Below are positions 15,509-23,069 of a stretch of 64,000 nucleotides of DNA, in pieces. The stretch's first letter is position 1; the number at the start of each line of letters is the position of its first letter. The notes beneath the pieces were generated by a model. That model saw only the letters and a program-made list of their open reading frames with translations, did not search any database and was not told the origin of the DNA. Location: the NCBI GenBank assembly GCA_009360345.1, contig SPDP01000001.1, positions 1,674,001 through 1,738,000 on the forward strand, written 5' to 3'. The position numbers and the translations under genes were made by a program. Source of the stretch: Alcaligenaceae bacterium SAGV5. Its GTDB lineage: Bacteria > Pseudomonadota > Gammaproteobacteria > Burkholderiales > Burkholderiaceae_B.

Positions 15509-17205
15509 TGATCGACTTCCTGATCGCGAACCTGGCACCGATCATGTTCGCCAACTTGGTACTTTTCCTGCTGCTGGGATTCCCGGTGGCGTTCGCGCTG
15601 GCCGCCAACGGCATGTTGTACGCGCTGATCGGCATCGAATTCGGCTTGCTGACGCCGGTACTGTTCCAGGCCCTGCCGCAACGGGTGTTCGGCATCATCG
15701 CCAACGATTCGCTGCTGGCCGTGCCTTTCTTCACCTTGATGGGGCTGGTGCTGGAGCGCTCAGGCATGGCGGAGGATCTGCTCGAGACCATCGGCCAGCT
15801 GTTCGGCTCGCTGCGCGGCGGGCTGGCCATCGCCGTGGTGTTCGTCGGCGCGATGCTGGCGGCCACCACGGGAGTCGTGTCGGCGTCGGTCATCTCCATG
15901 GGCCTGATCTCGCTGCCTATCATGCTGCGCTACGGCTATGACCGCAGGCTGGCCTCGGGCGTGATCGCGGCCTCGGGCACGTTGTCGCAGATCATCCCGC
16001 CGTCGCTGGTGCTGATCATCCTGGCCGACCAGCTGGGCCGGTCGATCGGCGACATGTACCGGGGCGCGATGCTGCCCGGCTTCCTGCTGGCCGGGGCCTA
16101 TGTCGTGTATGTGGTGCTGGCGTCGCTGTTCCGGCCGGCCAGCGCGCCGGCCCTGCCCGAAGAGGCGCGGCGCTTCCAGGAGCCCAACGGGACGCGCGGC
16201 GGCCGCTCGCTGCTGGTGCTGATGCTTGTTTCGGCGGCGATCGCGGCGCTGGTCGGGGACTATCTCGAACACGGCACCGCGCCGGTGGACGAGCGCATCG
16301 TGCTGACCATGCTGATCTGGGGCGTGTCGGCCTTCGTCATCGCGGCGACCAACAAGGTGCTGCGGCTGGGGTGGCTGTCGGCGCTGGCCGAGCGGGTGAC
16401 CTTCGTGATGATCCCGCCGCTGTTCCTGATCTTCCTGGTGCTGGGGACCATCTTCATCGGCGTGGCCACCCCCACCGAGGGGGGCGCGATGGGCGCGGTG
16501 GGGGCGATCGCGATGGCGCTCATCCGCAAGCGCCTGTCGCTGAATCTGCTCAAGCAGGCCATGGATACCACCACCAAGCTATCCTGCTTCGTCGTGTTCA
16601 TCCTGATCGGTTCGACCGTGTTCGGCCTGACCTTCCGGGCCGTCAGCGGCGACCTGTGGGTCGAGCACCTGCTGACCTCGGTGCCGGGCGGCCAGTGGGG
16701 CTTCCTGATCGTCGTCAGCGTGCTGACCTTCGTGCTGGCCTTCTTCCTGGATTTCTTCGAGCTGGCCTTCATCATCGTGCCGCTGCTGGGACCGGTGGCC
16801 GAGAAGATGGGCATAGACCTGATCTGGTTCGGCGTGCTGCTGGCGGTCAACATGCAGACTTCCTTCATGCACCCGCCGTTCGGCTTCGCGCTGTTCTACC
16901 TGCGTTCGGTGGCGCCCAAGGAAGACTATCTGGACAAGGTCACGGGCAAGCGCATCGCCAAGGTCACCACCGGCCAGATCTACTGGGGATCGATCCCGTT
17001 CATCGTGATCCAGCTGCTGATGGTGGCCATCGTGATGCTGGTGCCGGGACTGGTCATGCACTACAAGGGCGACCAGGCCGTGGTGGATCCGGGCAGCGTC
17101 AAGATCGAGGTGGACAGCTCGTATGGCGAAAGCTACGGCGGAGGCGGCGCCTACGGGGAAGGCCAGGGGCAGGGCGGCCAGGACCCGAACGCCGATTTCA
17201 AGTAG
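15508..17205 (+). CDS. dctM: TRAP transporter large permease subunit (DctM)
   Basis: Large permease of 565 residues, translationally coupled to dctQ by the TGATG overlap. It has many hydrophobic helices, including LFLLLGFPVAFALAANGML, the family motif ASGTLSQIIPPSLVLIILAD, and GVATPTEGGAMGAVGA in the second half, with an extended central region typical of the TakM-type subgroup. FLDFFELAFIIVPLLGPV and MQTSFMHPPFGFALFYLR are further conserved stretches. The last 35 residues form an unusual Gly/Tyr/Gln-rich tail (ESYGGGGAYGEGQGQGG), probably disordered. The stop overlaps by eight bases the stop of the convergent IclR gene. Confidence 0.9.
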   Translation: MIDFLIANLAPIMFANLVLFLLLGFPVAFALAANGMLYALIGIEFGLLTPVLFQALPQRVFGIIANDSLLAVPFFTLMGLVLERSGMAEDLLETIGQLFGSLRGGLAIAVVFVGAMLAATTGVVSASVISMGLISLPIMLRYGYDRRLASGVIAASGTLSQIIPPSLVLIILADQLGRSIGDMYRGAMLPGFLLAGAYVVYVVLASLFRPASAPALPEEARRFQEPNGTRGGRSLLVLMLVSAAIAALVGDYLEHGTAPVDERIVLTMLIWGVSAFVIAATNKVLRLGWLSALAERVTFVMIPPLFLIFLVLGTIFIGVATPTEGGAMGAVGAIAMALIRKRLSLNLLKQAMDTTTKLSCFVVFILIGSTVFGLTFRAVSGDLWVEHLLTSVPGGQWGFLIVVSVLTFVLAFFLDFFELAFIIVPLLGPVAEKMGIDLIWFGVLLAVNMQTSFMHPPFGFALFYLRSVAPKEDYLDKVTGKRIAKVTTGQIYWGSIPFIVIQLLMVAIVMLVPGLVMHYKGDQAVVDPGSVKIEVDSSYGESYGGGGAYGEGQGQGGQDPNADFK

Positions 17206-18016
17206 CCCGTTGCGCCGCGGCGGCGATGGCCTGCGTCACCGTCGCGGCGCAGTGCCGCACCAGTTCGGCATAGCCTTCCTCGTTCACGAGTTTCTCGCGT
17301 TCTTTTTCGTATACCAGGGTGGTGGCGCCGACGACGTGGCGCCCATCGTTGAAGATGGGCGCCGCGATGCCGATGACGCCCGGGTCGATCTCCTCGCGCG
17401 AGACATAGTGCCCGTCCTTGCGTATGCGCTTGTAGTGCCGGGCGAAAGACGGCCAGTCGCCGGCGATGCCGAGCACGTCGGGATCGGCCTGGTGGCGCTC
17501 GTACAGCCGCTTCAGGCGCGATGTCTGGAGGTTGGCCAGGATCACCGCCGGTGCGGCGCCCTTGAACAGCGGCATCAGGTGGCCGCGGTCCAGGCTCATG
17601 GGGGCGGGTTCGCTCACGAGCTCATGGTGGCTGTGCACGATCTCGTCGCCGTAGATGTTGCACAGCACGACCGTCATGGCCGTGCGCTGGGCCAGTTCGC
17701 GCATGCTGGCGCGGCTGGCCAGCAGGATGGGCTCGGACCGCCGGATGCGGTAGTCGAGTTCGATGATCTTCGCGCCCAGCGCGTAGCGCCCGGCGATCTT
17801 CGCCAGCAGTCCGGTTTCGCACAACTGCTTGACGTAGCGGAAGGCGGTGGGCCGGGAAACTTCGAGCAGGTCGGCGATTTCCTCGGCCGCCAGCGTGGTC
17901 CTGGCTTCGGAGAACAGATCCAGGATCTGGAGGACTTTTGCGAACTGGGACATGTCGGGATCGATGGGTCTCGGTATTCGACGCGCCGGCCGTGCGGGCC
18001 GGCGCGTCGCAGCCAT
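17198..18016 (-). CDS. IclR family transcriptional regulator
   Basis: Regulator of 272 residues if started at ATG 18016; ATG 17953 would give 251 and neither has a strong Shine-Dalgarno. The winged HTH covers FAKVLQILDLFSEARTTLAAEE, LLEVSRPTAFRYVKQL and GRYALGAKIIELDYRI; the C-terminal IclR effector domain includes GDEIVHSHHELVSE, PLFKGAAPAVILANL and GVIGIAAPIFNDGRHVVGA. It is the last gene of a leftward operon after the VOC and alpha/beta hydrolase genes, with 32 bases after the hydrolase stop holding a small CCCGG-TTTG-CCGGG hairpin. A 25-bp palindrome before the VOC gene is a good operator candidate. Inducer unknown, presumably an aromatic or ester catabolite. Confidence 0.82.
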   Translation of the reverse strand: MAATRRPARPARRIPRPIDPDMSQFAKVLQILDLFSEARTTLAAEEIADLLEVSRPTAFRYVKQLCETGLLAKIAGRYALGAKIIELDYRIRRSEPILLASRASMRELAQRTAMTVVLCNIYGDEIVHSHHELVSEPAPMSLDRGHLMPLFKGAAPAVILANLQTSRLKRLYERHQADPDVLGIAGDWPSFARHYKRIRKDGHYVSREEIDPGVIGIAAPIFNDGRHVVGATTLVYEKEREKLVNEEGYAELVRHCAATVTQAIAAAAQRAT

Positions 18017-18048
18017 GATGGTAATCAATCCCGGCCCGGTTTGCCGGG

Positions 18049-19266
18049 TCAGCGCTCCCCGGAGGCGGGGGGGAGGGCCTCGAAGTCCGCGGAGATCTTG
18101 CGGCGGGTCCAGTCGACGATGGTCTCCATGCACTGCGCGAGTTGCCTGGGCTGCCCCAGGTAGTAGTGGGTCGCTCCCTGGATCTGAACGAGTTCCTTGT
18201 CCGGGGTGCCGAGCGCGGCGTGGATCAGGGGGTTGTGGGTGGCGGGCACGGCGTCGTCCGCCTCGTTCTCGATCTGCAGGACGGGAACCTGGCGTATCCG
18301 CGCCGCGTTCATGGGGCCCTTGATGTTGGAGTGATCGTAGGACCATTGCGACAGCCAGCTGCGCAGCGTGCTGAACCGGGCCAGGCCGGCGGGGCCGGAA
18401 TTGACCACGCGCGGATCGCCCAGGTAGCACCAGTCCGGCTTGCGGCCATTGGGGTCGATCGCGGGATCGAGCCAGCGCACGTCGCACATGGTGCGATGGA
18501 CCACGAAGCCGCGTTCCCGCTCGCCCGACGGCGAGCGCTTGAGCCGGTCCAGCGTATCGAGCACCCAGGCGCTGATGCGGCGATTGCGCGCCAGCTGCGC
18601 CGCCCGGAAGCGCGCCACGAAGTCTTGCGAGAAGGGCGGCCGGTTGGGGCAGTCGGGGGCGTAGATGTCGAGTTCGAGATCCCGGTCCTCGGGGTCCAGC
18701 TCGTTGCGGACCGAGGGATCCAGCCATTCGGTCAGGGTTTCCGGCCGGCTCAGGTGCGCGGCGATGAAGATGATGCCATCGGCCGGCGTGAGGCCGGCTT
18801 GCGTCAGGTCATAGGGGTCGCCCGCCGGCGTGTGCGTGATCGACGGCGTTTCGGCCTGGGCCTCGTAGAACAGCGACAGCGCGCCGCCGCCGGACCAGCC
18901 GACCAGCACCACCTTTTCGTAGCCCAGGTCTTCGCGCGCGTAGCGCATGTAGGCGCCCAGGTCGGCCGCCACCTTCTCCATGATCAACGCGGAGTCGTTC
19001 TTGGCGTAGCGGCTGCCGGCGCACAGCACGTGCATGCCCGACTCGGCCAGTGCCACGGGCATGGGCAGCAGTTGCAGTGTCGAGGTCGGATGCATGAACA
19101 GGAACACGACCTTGGATGGTACGTTGCGGGGCACCAGCCGCTGGCCTTCGAGCACGGTGTAGCCCTGGCTGCCGTTGAAGCCGTAGGTTTCCACCATCTC
19201 GACCGGCTCGCGGAATTGCAGGATGACGGGAATGCGGTCGAAGGAGTGCTTGGACGGCGTGGACAT
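18049..19266 (-). CDS. Alpha/beta hydrolase fold protein
   Basis: Protein of 405 residues, longer than simple esterases. The fold is recognisable from the strand KVVFLFMHPTST, the nucleophile elbow VVLVGWSGGGALSLFYEA (Ser in GWSGGG), a probable acid in ENEADDAVP and the histidine in QGATHYYLG. A large helical insertion (about residues 170-310, rich in Asp/Arg/Pro) forms a cap. No signal peptide. It lies between the VOC gene (34-base gap) and the IclR gene, reading in the same direction, so it probably hydrolyses a product in the pathway of the VOC enzyme and flavin monooxygenase. Substrate not identifiable; C-C hydrolase and lactonase are both possible. Confidence 0.7.
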   Translation of the reverse strand: MSTPSKHSFDRIPVILQFREPVEMVETYGFNGSQGYTVLEGQRLVPRNVPSKVVFLFMHPTSTLQLLPMPVALAESGMHVLCAGSRYAKNDSALIMEKVAADLGAYMRYAREDLGYEKVVLVGWSGGGALSLFYEAQAETPSITHTPAGDPYDLTQAGLTPADGIIFIAAHLSRPETLTEWLDPSVRNELDPEDRDLELDIYAPDCPNRPPFSQDFVARFRAAQLARNRRISAWVLDTLDRLKRSPSGERERGFVVHRTMCDVRWLDPAIDPNGRKPDWCYLGDPRVVNSGPAGLARFSTLRSWLSQWSYDHSNIKGPMNAARIRQVPVLQIENEADDAVPATHNPLIHAALGTPDKELVQIQGATHYYLGQPRQLAQCMETIVDWTRRKISADFEALPPASGER

Positions 19267-19300
19267 GACGCGGTTTCCTTGTGGGTTGCTGGGCTGGCGG

Positions 19301-19819
19301 TTAGCGGCTGGCGGCCAGGGGCCGGGTGCGGACCCAGTCCGCCAGTTCGGCGTGGGCCGAGGCCTTGAATTCGTCGAGCCGGGCGGCGGGCGCGGTGCGG
19401 GTGGTCAGTTCGAGCCGGATGCCGTTGGGGTCGAAGAAGTAGATGGACCTGACGAAACCGTGGTCCGTCACGCCCAGGACCTCGACGCCGGCCGCTTCCA
19501 GCCTGGCGCGGGCCGCGTGGAGCTCGGCCTCGGATTCGACCTGCAGCGCGATGTGGTTGACCCAGTCGGGGGTATTGGCGGAGGGCTCGGCCGCCTGGCC
19601 GTCGCCCAGGTCGAAGAAGGCCATGTAGGAACCGTCCCGCATCTCGAAGAAGATGTGGACGTACGGGCAGTATTCGCCGGTGCTGGGCACGTTGTCGGCC
19701 CGGATCACGTGCGCGAGCGGCAGGCCCAGCAGATCCTCGTAGAAGTGGCGGGTTTCTTCGGCGTCCCTGCACCGGTAGGCGAAGTGATGCAGACTTTGTA
19801 TGGGAATGCGCGCTGCCAT
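19301..19819 (-). CDS. VOC superfamily (glyoxalase/extradiol dioxygenase-like) protein
   Basis: Protein of 172 residues, start at ATG 19819 after AAGGAG. One paired vicinal-oxygen-chelate domain is visible: LHHFAYRCRDAEETRHFYED starts the first module with a metal-ligand His, YVHIFFEM and MAFFDLGDG follow, WVNHIALQV opens the second module, and SIYFFDPNGIRLELTTR supplies the C-terminal Glu ligand. The His/His/Glu set suits an Fe(II) or Mn(II) enzyme such as an extradiol dioxygenase or an isomerase. First gene of the leftward operon with the hydrolase and IclR; the flavin monooxygenase lies just upstream in the same direction. Cleavage of a hydroxylated aromatic ring is a plausible but unproven role. 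Confidence 0.75.
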   Translation of the reverse strand: MAARIPIQSLHHFAYRCRDAEETRHFYEDLLGLPLAHVIRADNVPSTGEYCPYVHIFFEMRDGSYMAFFDLGDGQAAEPSANTPDWVNHIALQVESEAELHAARARLEAAGVEVLGVTDHGFVRSIYFFDPNGIRLELTTRTAPAARLDEFKASAHAELADWVRTRPLAASR

Positions 19820-19898
19820 GATGTCTCCTTGCTCCACGTGCCGGCCTGTGCCGGATGGGGCGGTCGATGATGTGACGGAGATTGTCGGGTATTTTTTT

Positions 19899-19923
19899 AA
19901 AAGTATCAATATCAGATACTTTT
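19899..19923 (-). promoter_or_regulatory. 25-bp perfect palindrome upstream of the VOC operon
   Basis: AAAAGTATC (19899-19907) and GATACTTTT (19915-19923) are perfect 9-base arms around a 7-base spacer, in an AT-rich island about 80 bases before the VOC start at 19819. Geometry suits a dimeric repressor such as the IclR protein encoded by the third gene of the operon. Confidence 0.55.
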
Positions 19924-19979
19924 ATTTTAAATATTGGGTCAGGATTTCGATAAAATTTATCAATAATTTCGGTTTTTGC

Positions 19980-20004
19980 AAAAATAAAGCCGCTCAAGGC
20001 GGCT
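19980..20004 (-). terminator. Rho-independent terminator of the flavin monooxygenase gene
   Basis: On the minus strand a 6-bp stem (AGCCGC/GCGGCT, 19988-20004) with a 5-base loop is followed by TTTATTTTT. It lies 39 bases after the monooxygenase stop and insulates it from the VOC operon. Confidence 0.75.
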
Positions 20005-20042
20005 CCGGGAAAGGGGGCGGTCCGTCGCGGACCGCGACGGGG

Positions 20043-21302
20043 TCAGAGGAACGAAGGCCGGGCCTTCAGCGAGGCCGGGCTGTAGCCCGCCACCTTCTTG
20101 TAGTTGTCGGAGATGGCTTGCAGTTCGGCCTGCGAGACGATGGGGTCGAGCTGCTCGAAGCGCTTGCCGCCGGTGCGTTCGTAGACTTCGCGCAGGATGG
20201 CGTCGGGCGGATTCGTGCGGTTGGTCAGCACCACCTGCGTGGTCGCGGCGACCCGGACCTTGTCGTAGTCCCGCAGGGCTTCCGTGGTCAGGCCGCGCTG
20301 CTTCAACTGGCCCGCCAGATAGCGCGCGTCGATGATGGCCTGGCCCGCGCCGTTCGAGCCCCGCGGCACCATGGGATGGGCGGCGTCGCCCAGCAGCGTC
20401 AGGCGGCCCTGGGTCCAGGTGGGCAGCGGATCCTGGTCCACCATCGGGTACTCCAGGATGGAGTCCGAGGACCGGATCAGGGCGGGAACGTCCAGCCAGT
20501 CGAAATGCCAGTCCTCGAAGGCGGGCAGGAAGTCTTCCAGCCGGCCCGGCCGGCTCCAGTCGCGGATGGCCGGGTTGGGGTCGGTGATTTCCGCCACCCA
20601 GTTGATCAATTGGCCGCCCTTGCCGTCGACGTCGTTGCGGATGGGGTAGATCACCATCTTGCCCACGTCCAGCCAGCCCGCGCGCACCATGCTGGCCTCG
20701 CTCAGGAACGGTTGCCACACCGTGGTCCCGCGCCACATGTTGACGCCCGAATAGCGCGGCGCGCCTTCCTGCGGATAGAGCTGCTTGCGCAGGGCCGAAT
20801 GCACGCCGTCGCAGGCGACCAGCAGGCGGGCCCGCACGTCGGGCAGGCGCTCGCCCTCGGGCGAGACGAAGTGCGCGGTGATCGATTCGTCATCCTGCGT
20901 GGCGCCGGTACAGCGCTGGCCGCAGACCACGGCGTCCGGGCCCAGGCGCTGCCTGACGGCGTCGAACAGCACGGTCTGCAGGTCGCCCCGGTGGATCGAG
21001 TATTGCGGCCAGTCGAAGCCGGCGGCCAGGCCCGCGGCCTCGCGGAACACGAACTGGCCGTGCTCGTTGAAGAAGATGGATTCGCGCGTGCGCACGCCCA
21101 CCTTGTCCAGTTCCGGCAGCAGCCCCAGTTCGGACAGCTCGCGCGCCGCGTGAGGCAGGACGTTGATGCCCACGCCCAGGGGCCGCAGTTCGGGCACCGC
21201 CTCATAGATGCGGCAGGCGATGCCGGCCTGGTGGAGACTCAGGGCCAGCGTCAGTCCGCCTATCCCGGCGCCGATGATGACCACGTCCTCTTTGCTGCTC
21301 AT
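20043..21302 (-). CDS. FAD-dependent monooxygenase (PhzS-like flavin-dependent oxidoreductase)
   Basis: Class A flavoprotein hydroxylase of 419 residues. The dinucleotide-binding start VVIIGAGIGGLTLALSLHQ, the ribose contact YEAVPELRPLG, the DG motif LLVACDGVHSALRKQLYP and the second FAD motif LTLLGDAAHPMVPRGSNGA are all present. The rest resembles the PhzS / 5-methylphenazine-carboxylate monooxygenase group, which uses NADH and hydroxylates aromatic or heterocyclic acids. The gene starts 124 bases from a divergent LysR gene and ends in a rho-independent terminator. With the VOC and hydrolase genes downstream it could open an aromatic degradation route of hydroxylation, cleavage and hydrolysis. 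Substrate unknown. Confidence 0.83.
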   Translation of the reverse strand: MSSKEDVVIIGAGIGGLTLALSLHQAGIACRIYEAVPELRPLGVGINVLPHAARELSELGLLPELDKVGVRTRESIFFNEHGQFVFREAAGLAAGFDWPQYSIHRGDLQTVLFDAVRQRLGPDAVVCGQRCTGATQDDESITAHFVSPEGERLPDVRARLLVACDGVHSALRKQLYPQEGAPRYSGVNMWRGTTVWQPFLSEASMVRAGWLDVGKMVIYPIRNDVDGKGGQLINWVAEITDPNPAIRDWSRPGRLEDFLPAFEDWHFDWLDVPALIRSSDSILEYPMVDQDPLPTWTQGRLTLLGDAAHPMVPRGSNGAGQAIIDARYLAGQLKQRGLTTEALRDYDKVRVAATTQVVLTNRTNPPDAILREVYERTGGKRFEQLDPIVSQAELQAISDNYKKVAGYSPASLKARPSFL

Positions 21303-21403
21303 GTTCGCACCCTCGTGAAGAATTTTCTCGCGCGGATCCCGTTCTGGGGCCGCCGGTGCTGGTATTAAGCGCCAGAACGTACTATTTTTGAAGTTTAGAT
21401 ATG

Positions 21404-21417
21404 ATATGAATACATAT
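21404..21417 (+). promoter_or_regulatory. Candidate LysR-type binding site
   Basis: ATATG-AATA-CATAT is a small interrupted palindrome nine bases before the LysR start codon, in the AT-rich 124-base gap shared with the divergent flavin monooxygenase gene. LysR-type regulators usually bind such ATA/TAT dyads there and repress themselves. The match is short, so this is suggestive only. Confidence 0.35.
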
Positions 21418-21426
21418 TAGAGTTTT

Positions 21427-22329
21427 ATGAATCTCTCATTGCGCCAGTTGCAGGTGTTCCTGCACGTCGCGCGGATCGGCAATTTCACCCGTGCCGCCGA
21501 GAAGGCCCACATGACGCAGGCCGGGCTCAGCATCATGATCCGCGAGATGGAAAAGCAGCTCGATTGCCGCCTGTTCGACCGCACGACCCGCATGGTGGTG
21601 CTGACCGATGCCGGCCGCGACCTGCTGCCGGTGGCGCAGCGGGTGGTGGGCGACCTGGAAGAGGTGGTGTCCAAGCTGGGCGTGGCCGGCCGGCGCGCGC
21701 GGCAGACGCTGCGCATCGCGGCCACGCCGCTGATTTCTTCCAACATCCTGCCCCGGGTGTTCCAGTTGTTCAAGGGGTCCCATCCCTACGTCGAGCTGCG
21801 CCTGGTCGATACCGATCTGCAGCAGGTGGAGGCGTTGGTCGCCGGTGGCGAGGCCGACATCGGCCTGGGGTTTTTTTTCAAGCAGCTGGCGGGGCTGGAC
21901 CGGGCCCCGGTGGGCCAGTTCCGGTTGATGCGCGTTGCGCCCACCGAGGGAGCGCCCGGCCGGCCGGTGGGAACCGCCGCCTGGGCCAGCCTGCGCGACG
22001 TGCCGCTGATCGGCCTGCCCGCCGCCAATCCCATCCAGCGCCTGATCGAGCCGCACCTGGAGAAGATCGGGCGCGGCAACGAGGACCGTCCCAGCTTCAA
22101 CTTCTTCGAGACGCTGATCTCCATGGTGGAGGCCGGACTGGGCACGGCCGTCATCCCCACCTTCGCGCTGGTGGCCTGCCACCGGCACCGGGTGGCGACC
22201 GACCTGCTGACCAAGCCGGCGGTCAGCCTGGACCTCTATCAGGTGACGCGGCGGGGTTTCAAGGTGCCGCCCGTGATGGAGGACTTCCGCGCGACCCTGA
22301 TGGCGGCGCTGCCGGCCGTCGGCGGGTAG
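21427..22329 (+). CDS. LysR family transcriptional regulator
   Basis: Regulator of 300 residues. The N-terminal winged HTH is canonical: LSLRQLQVFLHVARIGNFTRAAEKAHMTQAGLSIMIREME, with the RLFDRTTRMVVLTDAG wing following. The effector domain (about residues 90-295) has SNILPRVFQLFKGSHPYVEL and LISMVEAGLGTAVIPTFAL. It is divergent from the flavin monooxygenase gene at 20043-21302, the usual arrangement for a LysR activator and its target. Co-inducer unknown. A GC-rich hairpin at 22330-22358 directly after the stop codon may terminate it. Confidence 0.88.
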   Translation: MNLSLRQLQVFLHVARIGNFTRAAEKAHMTQAGLSIMIREMEKQLDCRLFDRTTRMVVLTDAGRDLLPVAQRVVGDLEEVVSKLGVAGRRARQTLRIAATPLISSNILPRVFQLFKGSHPYVELRLVDTDLQQVEALVAGGEADIGLGFFFKQLAGLDRAPVGQFRLMRVAPTEGAPGRPVGTAAWASLRDVPLIGLPAANPIQRLIEPHLEKIGRGNEDRPSFNFFETLISMVEAGLGTAVIPTFALVACHRHRVATDLLTKPAVSLDLYQVTRRGFKVPPVMEDFRATLMAALPAVGG

Positions 22330-22358
22330 GCCGGGCCGTCCGGCTCGGGCGGCCCGGC
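22330..22358 (+). terminator. GC-rich hairpin after the LysR gene
   Basis: GCCGGGCCG (22330-22338) pairs with CGGCCCGGC (22350-22358) across an 11-base loop. There is no T-run, so it is at best a weak or factor-assisted terminator. Confidence 0.4.
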
Positions 22359-22435
22359 GGATGCGATAATCCGCCAGGTTCGCGCGTCTGTTCTCCGGCG
22401 CGCAGGAAAAAGGAGACGGCCGACCGGCCCCGCTT

Positions 22436-23056
22436 ATGTTGCTGCAAGTGATTTATCTGGTCGCGATCACGGCCGAGGCCGCCTCGGGCGCGATCATGGG
22501 CATGAGACGGCGCATGGACCTGTTCGGGGTCTGCGTGGTCGGCACGGTCACGGCCCTGGGAGGCGGCTCGATCCGCGACGTACTGCTGGGCCACTACCCG
22601 CTGGGCTGGGTGGCCCATCCCGAATATCTGTTCTTCACCGTGGGCGCGGCCCTGGCCGCGGCGTTCCTGGTCCGGTACATGCACCGGGTGCGCATGGCCT
22701 TCCTGCTGCTGGACGCGCTGGGCCTGGTCGCTTTCGCCGTCATCGGCTGCGACGTGGCCGAGGCGGCCGGCGCGCACCCGGCCATCGTGGTGCTGATGGG
22801 CATGGTCACGGGCATCTGCGGCGGCCTGCTGCGCGACATACTCTGCAACCAGGTGCCGCTGGTCCTGCGCCGCGACCTCTACGCCTCGGTCGCGCTGGCG
22901 ACCGGCACGCTGTATGTGCTGTTGCAGCGCTACGGCGTCGGGCACGATCACGCCACGGCCATCGCGCTGGTCACCGGTTTCCTGTTCCGCATGGTGGCGA
23001 TCCGCTGGAGCCTGACCCTGCCCGTCTTCACGACCCGAACGCCTCCCGAACATTGA
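22436..23056 (+). CDS. TRIC-like cation channel family protein (UPF0126/YadS type)
   Basis: Membrane protein of 206 residues with about seven hydrophobic helices arranged as two repeats. Each repeat ends in a related motif: GGGSIRDVLLGHYPL (about residue 41) and GGLLRDILCNQVPL (about residue 129). This duplicated GG..RD signature defines the UPF0126 family, prokaryotic relatives of trimeric intracellular cation channels. Function in bacteria is poorly defined; potassium conduction or amino acid transport have been suggested for homologues. The start is the ATG at 22436. The AI-2E-family gene follows after 13 bases, so the two are probably cotranscribed. Confidence 0.82.
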   Translation: MLLQVIYLVAITAEAASGAIMGMRRRMDLFGVCVVGTVTALGGGSIRDVLLGHYPLGWVAHPEYLFFTVGAALAAAFLVRYMHRVRMAFLLLDALGLVAFAVIGCDVAEAAGAHPAIVVLMGMVTGICGGLLRDILCNQVPLVLRRDLYASVALATGTLYVLLQRYGVGHDHATAIALVTGFLFRMVAIRWSLTLPVFTTRTPPEH

Positions 23057-23069
23057 AGGAACATCCTCG

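Noticed and set aside
19800..20042. AT-rich stretch as a horizontally acquired segment or attachment site
   Set aside because: It is short, intergenic, and explained by a promoter palindrome and a terminator; no integrase or direct repeats flank it.
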